NCBI RefSeq assembly: GCF_008831045.1
Contig: NZ_WAJS01000001.1
Location: forward strand, 62,001 to 126,000
Direction: 5' to 3'
Length of the DNA: 64,000 nucleotides
Origin: Adlercreutzia muris
GTDB taxonomy: Bacteria > Actinomycetota > Coriobacteriia > Coriobacteriales > Eggerthellaceae
Both the position numbers and the translations under genes were made by a program. The notes beneath the pieces were generated by a model, which worked only from the letters and a program-made list of their open reading frames with translations, made no database searches and was not told the origin of the DNA. This document shows positions 33,274 to 42,192 of the stretch, piece after piece; position 1 is the first letter of the stretch, and every line of letters starts with the position of its first letter.

Positions 33274-33801
33274 ATGAAAGAGAAGTCCTTCGAGCCCGGC
33301 CGCGACAACGTGGTACTCATCGGCATGCCCGGCGCCGGCAAGTCCACGTTGGGAATCGTACTGGCGAAGATCCTCTGCATGGACTTCGTCGATGCCGACC
33401 TGCTCATCCAGCAGTCCTGCGACAAGTCGCTCCAGCGGCTCATCGATACGCTGGGCCCCGATGCCTTCATCGAGATCGAGAACCAGGTGCTCTCCGAGAT
33501 GAGCTTCGAGCACTCGGTCATCGCCACGGGCGGCTCGGCCGTCTACAGCGACGCGGCCATGGAGCACCTCGGCAAGATCGGCCGCATTGTGTACCTCAAG
33601 ATCAACTTCGACGAGTTGAAGTGCCGCCTGGCCGACTTCTCCGACCGCGGGGTGGTCATGAAGGGTGGCATCGGCATGAGCCTGCGCGACCTGTACGACG
33701 AGCGCCTGCCCCTCTACGAGAAGTACGCCGACATCACCGTGGACGTGAACGACCTCACCATCACCGCCGCCGCCCGCAAAGTAGCCGCGGCGTTGAAGTA
33801 G
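33274..33801 (+). CDS. Shikimate-kinase-like P-loop kinase
   Basis: 175 aa, the size and fold of shikimate kinase. Walker A GMPGAGKST is at residues 17-25, FVDADLLIQ gives the conserved Asp of the substrate site, ATGGSAVY replaces the usual TGGG, and late RLPLYEKYADITV matches. The FR-x-x-E element carrying a key shikimate-binding arginine is replaced by FIEIEN. It may therefore be a divergent AroK or a kinase for another small molecule. AAAGGA precedes ATG. No other aromatic-pathway gene is near. Confidence 0.75.
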   Translation: MKEKSFEPGRDNVVLIGMPGAGKSTLGIVLAKILCMDFVDADLLIQQSCDKSLQRLIDTLGPDAFIEIENQVLSEMSFEHSVIATGGSAVYSDAAMEHLGKIGRIVYLKINFDELKCRLADFSDRGVVMKGGIGMSLRDLYDERLPLYEKYADITVDVNDLTITAAARKVAAALK

Positions 33802-33972
33802 GGGGTTGCACGCGGGCCGGCCGACTCATTGGCGGCTTCCCTCGCTCTTCCTGTCTTGCGGCGAGGACGCGTTCGGTTCTCTCGAGGGTGCCGTGGCTCT
33901 CGTGGGGCGTACGATGAGGGGATTGCTCCGAAATACCTGGATAACCTCGGAGGTTTGGGGTTGTCCGTCGTG

Positions 33973-34158
33973 TAAAATAGGGGCACTATCTCGCGCCGGT
34001 AGGGGCCGGTGCGCCGTGACCAAGAGGCCGTTTTCCTATCGCGAATCACGCTGACACCGTCCGACGGTGCGCATTGCCCGTGATTCGCGCGCAGAAAGAC
34101 GGGCCCCGTCTGGGAACGCACGGGCTTGATGTCCGGCGCGTTCCGGAAAGGAGCATCT
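33973..34158 (+). promoter_or_regulatory. Structured leader of the alanine/glycine:Na+ symporter gene
   Basis: A TAAAAT -10-like box at 33973-33978 precedes a region with at least three hairpins. The first has outer arms GCGAATCACG (34041-34050) and CGTGATTCGC (34079-34088) around an inner perfect CACCGTC/GACGGTG. The second is AGACGG/CCGTCT near 34097-34111. The third is GGAACGC (34113-34119) with GCGTTCC (34138-34144), just before the ribosome site. It occupies the 357-base gap after the kinase gene, which has no other feature. Glycine riboswitch hallmarks are not evident. Confidence 0.5.
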
Positions 34159-35676
<1,518 letters not shown>

Positions 35677-35724
35677 CCTCCTCCTTTGGCGAGACAACCC
35701 CTGGCCTCGCTAGGGAAAGCCCTC

Positions 35725-35755
35725 GGGCCCGACCATGTGGTCGGGCCCTTTTCTT
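35725..35755 (+). terminator. Terminator of the AGCS symporter gene
   Basis: Perfect ten-base stem GGGCCCGACC/GGTCGGGCCC with loop ATGT, then TTTTCTTTC. Confidence 0.9.
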
Positions 35756-36028
35756 TCAAGGGGGGGGTGGAACTCGCGACGCGCCGAGGCGGTTTGGCGG
35801 TGCGCTGCCTGCTTCACCTCGCAGCGCGGCACAGGACGGCGCTCGCGACCCGCCCCCGTGGTCGGAGCTGGGCGGCGCTTGCGATCAGCCCTCGTTGTCC
35901 TCCGGGGCGGCGTGATGGCCCGCGCTCGTGCTATACTGGCCCGGAACTATGACGAGGGGGCGCGACCCGGCAGTATTCGTGCTGCGGCCTGGGGAGGCGG
36001 GGCGCTCGCAGAGAGGTTGAGGGATACT

Positions 36029-37348
36029 ATGATCGATATACCGAGCCCGGCCATTGCCATTGTGGGGCGACACAATTCCGGGAAGACCACGCTCATTGAA
36101 CAGCTTATCGCCGAGTTGGTGGACCGCGGCTACGACGTGGGCTCCATCAAGCATCATTCCCATGCCGGATTCGACATCGATTATCCGGGGAAGGACTCCT
36201 ACCGCCATCGCGCCGCCGGCGCCTCCGAGACGGTTATCGCGGCTCCGGGCCAGGTGGCGCGCATAAAGACCATCGAGGGCGAAGAGGAGTGCGGCGATCT
36301 GGTGCGCTCCATGCCCGGTCACGACATCGTGGTGGTGGAGGGCTATCGCAAGAGCGGCCTGCCCACCATCGAGGTCATGCGTGCGGGCAACGCCGCCGAT
36401 GCCCACACGGCCGAGGTGTTCCTGCGGGGCGCCCGCGAGGGCGTGCCCCTGGGGGCCGACCACGTGCAGATGGGCCGCGGAGACGGGGCGGCCACGGCTG
36501 GGGCCGGCGCCCCCGCCCCCTCGAGCCCTGCTTCCTCCCCGGCTCCGGCCGCTGCTCCCTTCGCCGCCGACGAGCGAGAGAAGATGCCGGCCGCGTCCAC
36601 CGTGGCGGTGGTCACCGACATTCCCGCGGCCCGCGAGGCGGCGGCGCTCTACGGCATTCCGGCCTTGGGCCTGGAGGACACGGCGGCTCTCGCCGATTTC
36701 CTGGCCGAGCACTACGTGCGCCCGCGCGTCACCGTGGTCATTCAGGCCGGGGGCGAATCGCGGCGCATGGGCCGCTCGAAGGCCACGGTGCCCTTCGTCG
36801 GCCGTCCCCTCATTTGCCGGCTCGTGGAGCGGCTCTCGCCGGTGGCCGACGAGCTCATCATCACCACCAACGAGGCCCCCAACCTGGCGTTCCTTCATGA
36901 GATGTACCCCGACTTGAGCATTCGCCTCGTGCCCGACGCCTACAACGAGCGCGGGGCCCTTCCCGGCATGTACACGGCTCTTTCCGCGGCGCAGAATCCC
37001 TATGTGGCCGTGGTGGCCTGTGATATGGTGTTCGCCAGCGCCCGCTTGGTGGTGGCCGAGGCCCTGGCCATGCACGAGAGCGGTGCCGATGTGGTGGCTC
37101 CCCACAACAAGCACGGCTTCGAGCCCCTGCACGCCATGTACCGTCGGGAAACCTGCATGCCCGCCGTGCGCCGTCGCGCCGATCGAGGCGAGAAGCGGGT
37201 GCAGAGCTTCTTCGATGATCCCGAGCTTTCGGTGCTTCCCTACACTCAGGACAAGGTGCTCGCGGTGGAGCCCCGCGGCGGCTGCTTCATCAATGCGAAT
37301 ACGCCGGAAGAATTGGCTCGCATCGAAGATTCCTATCTGGGAGAATAG
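36029..37348 (+). CDS. mobBA: MobB-MobA fusion, molybdenum cofactor guanylylation
   Basis: 439 aa. Residues 1-160 are MobB (GTP-binding; Walker A GRHNSGKTT at 13-21, SIKHHSHAGFDIDYPGKDS, VVVEGYRKSGLP). An Ala/Pro-rich linker (about 155-190) and a short segment resembling the MobB end follow. Residues 232-439 are MobA (VIQAGGESRRMGRSKATVPF with the GG-x-SRRMG-x-K nucleotidyltransferase loop, VACDMVF, FEPLHAMY). It converts molybdopterin to the guanine dinucleotide for oxidoreductases of the DMSO reductase family. ATG 36029 lies behind GAGGG; a TATACT box at 35932-35937 may be its promoter. The neighbouring Fe-S protein gene follows 92 bases on. Confidence 0.92.
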   Translation: MIDIPSPAIAIVGRHNSGKTTLIEQLIAELVDRGYDVGSIKHHSHAGFDIDYPGKDSYRHRAAGASETVIAAPGQVARIKTIEGEEECGDLVRSMPGHDIVVVEGYRKSGLPTIEVMRAGNAADAHTAEVFLRGAREGVPLGADHVQMGRGDGAATAGAGAPAPSSPASSPAPAAAPFAADEREKMPAASTVAVVTDIPAAREAAALYGIPALGLEDTAALADFLAEHYVRPRVTVVIQAGGESRRMGRSKATVPFVGRPLICRLVERLSPVADELIITTNEAPNLAFLHEMYPDLSIRLVPDAYNERGALPGMYTALSAAQNPYVAVVACDMVFASARLVVAEALAMHESGADVVAPHNKHGFEPLHAMYRRETCMPAVRRRADRGEKRVQSFFDDPELSVLPYTQDKVLAVEPRGGCFINANTPEELARIEDSYLGE

Positions 37349-37440
37349 GGGCGCACGAAAAACCGGCTCGCGCCGCCGAGGGGAACCCGCGGCCCTGCGC
37401 GCGGGGCGCGGCCTGCTCGCAAGTGGAAGGAACGGACGTC

Positions 37441-38607
37441 ATGCCCAACCTGAACGATATCATGGAGATGGTAGACGCCTTGGAAACCAAGGCGGTCATT
37501 ACGGCGCCCACCCGCTGCGTGGCCGTGCGCAACCGCCACTCCACCTGCCGCAAGTGCGCCGATGTGTGCATGGCCGATGCCATTGAGATCGAGAAGAACG
37601 AGCTGGCCATTGACGCCGGGGCTTGCGTGGCGTGCGGGGCGTGCATTGCGGTGTGCCCCACGAGCGCCCTCATTTCGGTGGATCCCATGGAAGAGGAGCT
37701 GGCTGCTGCTGTGGCCACCGCCACTGCCGCTGCCGAGGGCGTGACCGTGATCGCCTGCGCCCGCAAGGCCGCCCGCCAGACCGGCGATCCGGACAAGTAT
37801 GCTGTAGTGCCCTGCCTGGCTCGCATGGACGAGCGCCTGCTCGTGGAACTGGCCGCCCGGGGCATTCGGGACATCCAGCTGGTGGACGGCACCTGCCGTA
37901 CCTGCAAGTACCGCGCCGCCGCACCGTGCATCGATGACACGGTGGAGTCTGCCCGCACGCTGCTGGAGGCCGTGGGGTCTGCCACCGCCATCACCCGCAG
38001 CGACGACTTCCCCGAGGCCGTGAGGGTGGCCGATCTGCACAAGGCCGTGGGTGCTGCGCGCCGTGAGTTCTTCACCTCCACGGGCCACTACGCCAAAGAT
38101 GTGGCGAAGACGGCGGCCGAGAAAATGGTGAACGAGAAGCTCAAGCAGCTGAAGCTCCAGAAGGAGGAGCAGTCCCTGCGGGAGAAGCTCGGCGTGAAGA
38201 ACGGGGCGGGGAAGATGCCCACCATTGAAGCTGGGCGCAACCTGGAGATCCTCGATGCCATGAGCCGCATCGGCGAGCCGGAGGTGCCCGAGATGTTCAC
38301 GCGCATCTTCGGCGACATTGAGATCGACGTGGAGAAGTGCAACGGCTGCGGCATGTGCGTGATGTTCTGTCCCACCGATGCCCTGCGCAAGAGCCTCGAC
38401 GTGCACCCGGACAAGACCCGGGGCTATGTGGAGTTCTCCATGGCCGACTGCACCCAGTGCAACCTGTGCGCCGATGCCTGCCTGAAGAAGTGCATCGAGA
38501 TCATCCCTGTGGTCCCCATGGCCGAGCTGTTCGACTTCGAACCGCGCCTCGTGGAGATTTCCGCCTCCAAGAGCGGCAACAACAAGCTCTTTAACCGCAA
38601 AAAGTAG
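37441..38607 (+). CDS. Multi-cluster 4Fe-4S ferredoxin-type protein
   Basis: 388-aa cytosolic electron-transfer protein. N-terminal cluster motifs include CRKCADVC (Cys36/39/43) and CVACGACIAVCP (Cys62-72). A central CRTCKYRAAAPC lies in a domain resembling the hydrogenase/heterodisulfide-linked iron-sulfur region. A basic coiled-coil-like linker (KLKQLKLQKEEQSLREKLG) leads to a C-terminal double ferredoxin with CNGCGMCVMFCP and CTQCNLCADACLKKC. It probably shuttles electrons for a molybdenum oxidoreductase given the mobBA neighbour, which is inference. Start ATG 37441 behind GGAAGGAA. Confidence 0.85.
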   Translation: MPNLNDIMEMVDALETKAVITAPTRCVAVRNRHSTCRKCADVCMADAIEIEKNELAIDAGACVACGACIAVCPTSALISVDPMEEELAAAVATATAAAEGVTVIACARKAARQTGDPDKYAVVPCLARMDERLLVELAARGIRDIQLVDGTCRTCKYRAAAPCIDDTVESARTLLEAVGSATAITRSDDFPEAVRVADLHKAVGAARREFFTSTGHYAKDVAKTAAEKMVNEKLKQLKLQKEEQSLREKLGVKNGAGKMPTIEAGRNLEILDAMSRIGEPEVPEMFTRIFGDIEIDVEKCNGCGMCVMFCPTDALRKSLDVHPDKTRGYVEFSMADCTQCNLCADACLKKCIEIIPVVPMAELFDFEPRLVEISASKSGNNKLFNRKK

Positions 38608-38629
38608 CGGGTTCTGCCGCTTCCCGTGT

Positions 38630-38667
38630 TATACTTGCCAACACTTCAGTACTTTAGTACGCTAAAG
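38630..38667 (+). promoter_or_regulatory. Promoter/operator of the amino-acid ABC transporter
   Basis: TATACT (38630-38635) followed 16 bases later by a perfect hairpin/palindrome CTTTAG-TACG-CTAAAG (38652-38667), which overlaps the expected start of transcription. Such placement suits a repressor site. Confidence 0.5.
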
Positions 38668-38760
38668 AGGTAAAGTGAACGGACGCGCCGGATAAGCGGT
38701 GCGACGGAAGCAACGGACAAGGGGCGAACGAAGGGTTCGCCGCCTTCAAGGGAGGAACCT

Positions 38761-39615
38761 ATGAAGAAGATGACGAAACTGGCGGCCATGGCCGCGACCC
38801 TGTGCCTGGGCGCGGCGCTTCTGGCCGGTTGTGCCGGTGCGGGCGACAATGGCGCGGCCGACAACGGTGCCGACAACGGTGCCGCGGCCAATCCCGAGGC
38901 CACCACGCTTATCGTGGGTCTCGATAACGCCTACCCGCCCTACGGCTTCATCGGCGACGACGGCAACCTGACCGGCTTCGATATCGACCTGGCCACCGAG
39001 GTGGCCGCTCGCAACGGCTGGAACCTTGAGCTGGAGGCCATCGACTGGGATGCCAAGGACGCGCTCTTGGGCCAGGGCACCATCAACTGCATCTGGAACG
39101 GATTTACCATGGAGGGCCGTGAGGGTAAGTACGCCTTCTCGAAGCCCTACATGCACAACGAGCAGGTCGTGGTGGTGAAGAAGGACTCCGGCATTAGCAA
39201 GCTGGAGGATCTGGCCGACAAGAACGTCATGACCCAGGCCGACTCCGCCGCCCTGGACGTGCTCGAGGGCGATCAGAAGGCCCTGGCCGACACCTTTGCC
39301 GGCGGCAAGGCCCAGACCATCGGCGACTACAACAACGCCTTCATGCAGCTGGAGTCCGGTGCCGTGGATGCCGTGGCCTGCGACCTGTCCATTGCCGACT
39401 ACCAGATGGCTGCCAAGCCGGACATGTTCGTGAAGCTGGAGCCCCTGTCCACCGAGAACTACGCCGTGGGCTTCGCGAAGGACGGCGATACCGCCATGGT
39501 GGACGCCGTGAACAAGACCTTGAAGGAGATGTACGACGACGGCACCATCGCCCAGCTGTGCGAGAAGTGGGGCGAGTACGGCATCAGCATCGACAACTGG
39601 GTTCTCGTTGACTAA
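38761..39615 (+). CDS. Amino-acid ABC transporter substrate-binding lipoprotein
   Basis: 284 aa, family 3 solute-binding protein for polar amino acids (cystine/glutamine/arginine type). Lipoprotein signal with lipobox LLAGC (Cys24), then a short Ala/Asn/Asp-rich spacer. The binding fold starts at TTLIVGLDNAYPPYGFIGDD and continues with DLATEVAARNGW, TIKNC-like TINCIWNGFTM, the GREGKYAFSKPYM hinge and a GIAQLCEKWG-type end (TIAQLCEKWGEYGI). GGGAGGAACCT precedes ATG. Followed by a permease and ATPase that complete the importer. Substrate not resolved. Confidence 0.93.
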   Translation: MKKMTKLAAMAATLCLGAALLAGCAGAGDNGAADNGADNGAAANPEATTLIVGLDNAYPPYGFIGDDGNLTGFDIDLATEVAARNGWNLELEAIDWDAKDALLGQGTINCIWNGFTMEGREGKYAFSKPYMHNEQVVVVKKDSGISKLEDLADKNVMTQADSAALDVLEGDQKALADTFAGGKAQTIGDYNNAFMQLESGAVDAVACDLSIADYQMAAKPDMFVKLEPLSTENYAVGFAKDGDTAMVDAVNKTLKEMYDDGTIAQLCEKWGEYGISIDNWVLVD

Positions 39616-39636
39616 TTGCTTTCGCAATTAGTCAAC
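39607..39636 (+). promoter_or_regulatory. Perfect 13-bp hairpin spanning the SBP stop codon
   Basis: GTTGACTAATTGC/GCAATTAGTCAAC with loop TTTC; the TAA stop is inside the left arm. No T run follows, so it more likely protects the 3' end or attenuates read-through to the permease than terminates fully. A second 11-bp hairpin, GGAGGGCGAAG/CTTCGCCCTCC, follows at 39787-39818. Confidence 0.65.
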
Positions 39637-39698
39637 GCCGACGCTGCGGTTCCGACAGACACCTGGCCTTCGCATTCAGGGCTTTCCCTCGTGGCACA

Positions 39699-39724
39699 AA
39701 GACAACTGGGTGCTGACTGACTAG
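39699..39724 (+). pseudogene. Vestigial duplicate of the 3' end of the SBP gene
   Basis: Reads GACAACTGGGTGCTGACTGA then a stop, i.e. codons for DNWVLTD, nearly identical to the SBP C-terminus DNWVLVD about 100 bases upstream. Only these few codons remain. Confidence 0.55.
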
Positions 39725-39887
39725 CCGGTCGCAACCTCGCTGACTTCCTTGGGCGCACCCCGGGAGTCGGGAAAGTAAATGTATAGGGAGGGCGAAGTCC
39801 TGACGGGCTTCGCCCTCCGTGGCGCTGGGGTGCGGTATCATGGGCACCCGGGTGTAGGCCGGACGGCTAGAGAGGAAGTGGAGAGGC

Positions 39888-40541
39888 GTGGAATTTCCCG
39901 TTATGATGGGCATTCTCATGGAAGGCTTCGGGCTGACGGCCCAAATCTTCGTCATTACGCTCGTGGGGTCGCTGCCCCTCGGCATTGTGGTGGCCCTGGC
40001 CCGCATGAGCCGGTTCAAGCCCTTGGCTTGGCTCGCCCAGCTCTACATTTCCATCCTGCGCGGCACGCCGCTCATGCTGCAGCTCATGGCCATCATGTTC
40101 GGCCCCTACTACTTGTTCGGCCTGAACATGGGCAGCGATTGGAAGTTCTGGGCCTGCGCCATCGGCTTCATCCTGAACTATGCGGCCTACTTCGCGGAAA
40201 TCTACCGCTCGGGCATCCAGTCCATTCCCCGCGGCCAGTACGAGGCGGCCACGGTGCTGGGCTATTCCAAGGCCCAGACCTTCACGAAGATTGTGCTGCC
40301 CCAGGTCATCAAGCGCATTCTGCCGGCCATGGGCAACGAGATCATCACCCTGGTGAAAGACACGTCTCTGGCCTTCGTGCTCGGCATCATGGAGATGTTC
40401 TCGGCAGCCAAGGCGCTCGCGGCCAGCGAGGTGTCCATGATCCCCTACGCCATCGCCGCTCTCATCTACTGGGTGTTCTGTCTGGTCATCGAGTTTATCC
40501 TGAACCGCGTCGAGAAGAAGCTGGATTATTATCATGACTAA
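39888..40541 (+). CDS. Amino-acid ABC transporter permease (HisM/GlnP type)
   Basis: 217-aa inner-membrane permease with about five helices. Family signatures are [16 protein letters not shown] near the second helix, [20 protein letters not shown], and the EAA loop [20 protein letters not shown], which docks the ATPase. A late [15 protein letters not shown] follows. GTG start behind GGAGAGG. Overlaps the ATPase start by eight bases. Confidence 0.94.
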   Translation: MEFPVMMGILMEGFGLTAQIFVITLVGSLPLGIVVALARMSRFKPLAWLAQLYISILRGTPLMLQLMAIMFGPYYLFGLNMGSDWKFWACAIGFILNYAAYFAEIYRSGIQSIPRGQYEAATVLGYSKAQTFTKIVLPQVIKRILPAMGNEIITLVKDTSLAFVLGIMEMFSAAKALAASEVSMIPYAIAALIYWVFCLVIEFILNRVEKKLDYYHD

Positions 40542-41304
40542 CGCTGTTGTAACGTTGAACCACGGCAAGAAGGCCTTCGGGGACAACGAGGTCCTGAAGG
40601 ATATCTCGCTGACGGTGAATAAGGGCGACGTGCTGGCGGTCATCGGGCCGTCGGGCGGCGGGAAGTCCACGCTGCTGCGCTGCCTGGCGCTGTTGGAAAC
40701 GCTGAACTCGGGCGACTTGTCCTACGGCGATTTGGTGGTGTGCTCCAACAACGCCGAGGGCCGCGCCGTGTACGGAGATGCGGCCACCATCGCGAAGGCC
40801 AAGACCCGCTATGGGCTCGTGTTCCAGAACTTCAACCTGTTTCCGCACTATACGGTGCTGCAGAATGTGACCGATGCCCTCATCTGTGTGCAGAAGATGC
40901 CGAAGGACGAGGCTTTGGCCCGGGGGCGCGATCTGCTGGCGAAGATGGGCCTGGCCGATAAGGAATCCATGGTGCCCTGCGATCTGTCCGGCGGCCAGCA
41001 GCAGCGCGTGGCCATTGCCCGGGCGATGGCCATGAACCCCGATGTGCTGTACTTCGACGAGCCGACGAGTGCCCTGGACCCGGAGCTCACGCGCGAGGTG
41101 CTGAAGGTTATCCGCGATTTGGCGGCCGAGCATATGACCATGGTGATCGTCACCCACGAGATGGGCTTTGCCCGCGACGTGGCCGATCAGATCATCTTCA
41201 TGGACGGCGGCGTTATCGTGGAGCAGGGACCGGCCAGCGAGGTCATCAACAACCCCCGGCACGACCGCACCCGGGCCTTTCTGGCGAACTACGACCGAGA
41301 TTAG
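40534..41304 (+). CDS. Amino-acid ABC transporter ATP-binding protein (GlnQ type)
   Basis: 256-aa ATPase driving the importer. Walker [10 protein letters not shown] near residue 40, Q-loop [17 protein letters not shown], signature [15 protein letters not shown], Walker [16 protein letters not shown]-loop [13 protein letters not shown] and late [14 protein letters not shown] are all the polar amino-acid class pattern. A 20-residue insert between strands ([18 protein letters not shown]) is slightly longer than usual. Followed nine bases on by a histidine phosphatase. Confidence 0.95.
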   Translation: MTNAVVTLNHGKKAFGDNEVLKDISLTVNKGDVLAVIGPSGGGKSTLLRCLALLETLNSGDLSYGDLVVCSNNAEGRAVYGDAATIAKAKTRYGLVFQNFNLFPHYTVLQNVTDALICVQKMPKDEALARGRDLLAKMGLADKESMVPCDLSGGQQQRVAIARAMAMNPDVLYFDEPTSALDPELTREVLKVIRDLAAEHMTMVIVTHEMGFARDVADQIIFMDGGVIVEQGPASEVINNPRHDRTRAFLANYDRD

Positions 41305-41313
41305 CCGCACGTC

Positions 41314-42006
41314 ATGGCCGTCACCTTCTACTTCACCCGCCACGGGGAAACCCAGTTCAATGTTGAGAACCGCGTTCAGGGATGGTGCGACTCGCCCTTG
41401 ACGGAGAAGGGTGTGCGCGATGCCCGCCTGCTCGGCCGGGGCTTGGCCGATCGGGATTTTGCGGCCGCCTATGCCAGCGACGCCTCCCGGGCCCGCGATA
41501 CGCTGGCCCTGGCCCTGGAAGCCCGGGCAGAGGCGCGTGCCTGCGAGGGACGGGCTATTGCGCCCGTTCCCGTACGCGAAGATGCACGGCTGCGCGAGTG
41601 GTGCTTCGGGGCGCTGGAGGGGGAGCCCTCCGAGGCCATGCGCCAGTGCCTGCGGGATCTGTTCGGGGAGGATCTGCCCCGGGAAGCCCAGAATCGGCGC
41701 CTCAACGAGATCGCCGACTATCTGAATGCCACCGATCCAACGGAACGGGCTGAGAATTTCGCTGCCATAGCTGCCCGCATCGAGGCGTTCCTGCACGAAT
41801 GCGGCCGCGCCGTGGAGGAGGCGGGCGGTGGCAATGTGCTCGTGGTGTCCCATGCCCTGCTCATCCGCGCGCTGGTGTTCCTGTACGTCCGCGATGGCGT
41901 GCCCTTTCCCTCCAAGATCGAGAATGCCTCTATCACCGAGGTGGTGTGGGATGATGGTGCCATTTCCGTGGGGGCCATCGGCGCCACCGATCATTTGGCG
42001 GGCTAG
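41314..42006 (+). CDS. Histidine phosphatase family protein (phosphoglycerate-mutase-like)
   Basis: 230 aa with the RHGE catalytic motif FTRHGETQFNVENRVQGW near residue 10, a second arginine in ASDASRARDT, the acidic REWCFGALEGE and the second catalytic histidine in VLVVSHALLIRAL. Members are cofactor-independent-looking phosphatases of sugar phosphates, nucleotides or cobalamin intermediates; the substrate here is unknown. It ends the ABC transporter operon. Confidence 0.9.
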   Translation: MAVTFYFTRHGETQFNVENRVQGWCDSPLTEKGVRDARLLGRGLADRDFAAAYASDASRARDTLALALEARAEARACEGRAIAPVPVREDARLREWCFGALEGEPSEAMRQCLRDLFGEDLPREAQNRRLNEIADYLNATDPTERAENFAAIAARIEAFLHECGRAVEEAGGGNVLVVSHALLIRALVFLYVRDGVPFPSKIENASITEVVWDDGAISVGAIGATDHLAG

Positions 42007-42088
42007 CTGCTGGAGTTGCATCGGCTCCCGCCCAACGGTGCAGCGGGGCTCTTAACGAAATGTTTCGTTCCCGAGCAAAGACGCTTTG

Positions 42089-42116
42089 TTGAAAAATCGT
42101 CGGGTTGGCGTATACT
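42089..42116 (+). promoter_or_regulatory. Promoter of the poly-G surface protein gene
   Basis: TTGAAA (42089-42094), a 16-base spacer, then TATACT (42111-42116), about 75 bases before the ATG at 42193. One of the best sigma-70-like promoters in the window. Confidence 0.7.
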
Positions 42117-42192
42117 GTGCGACACCTATACCGACGATTACGTTTGCGTCTTCCTCGGTCCATCGGCTGTGGAAGGCCAGTTGGGAGCAGCA

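Noticed and set aside
33985-34158. Glycine riboswitch before the AGCS symporter
   Set aside because: Expected from gene context, but the conserved aptamer core motifs are not present in the leader.
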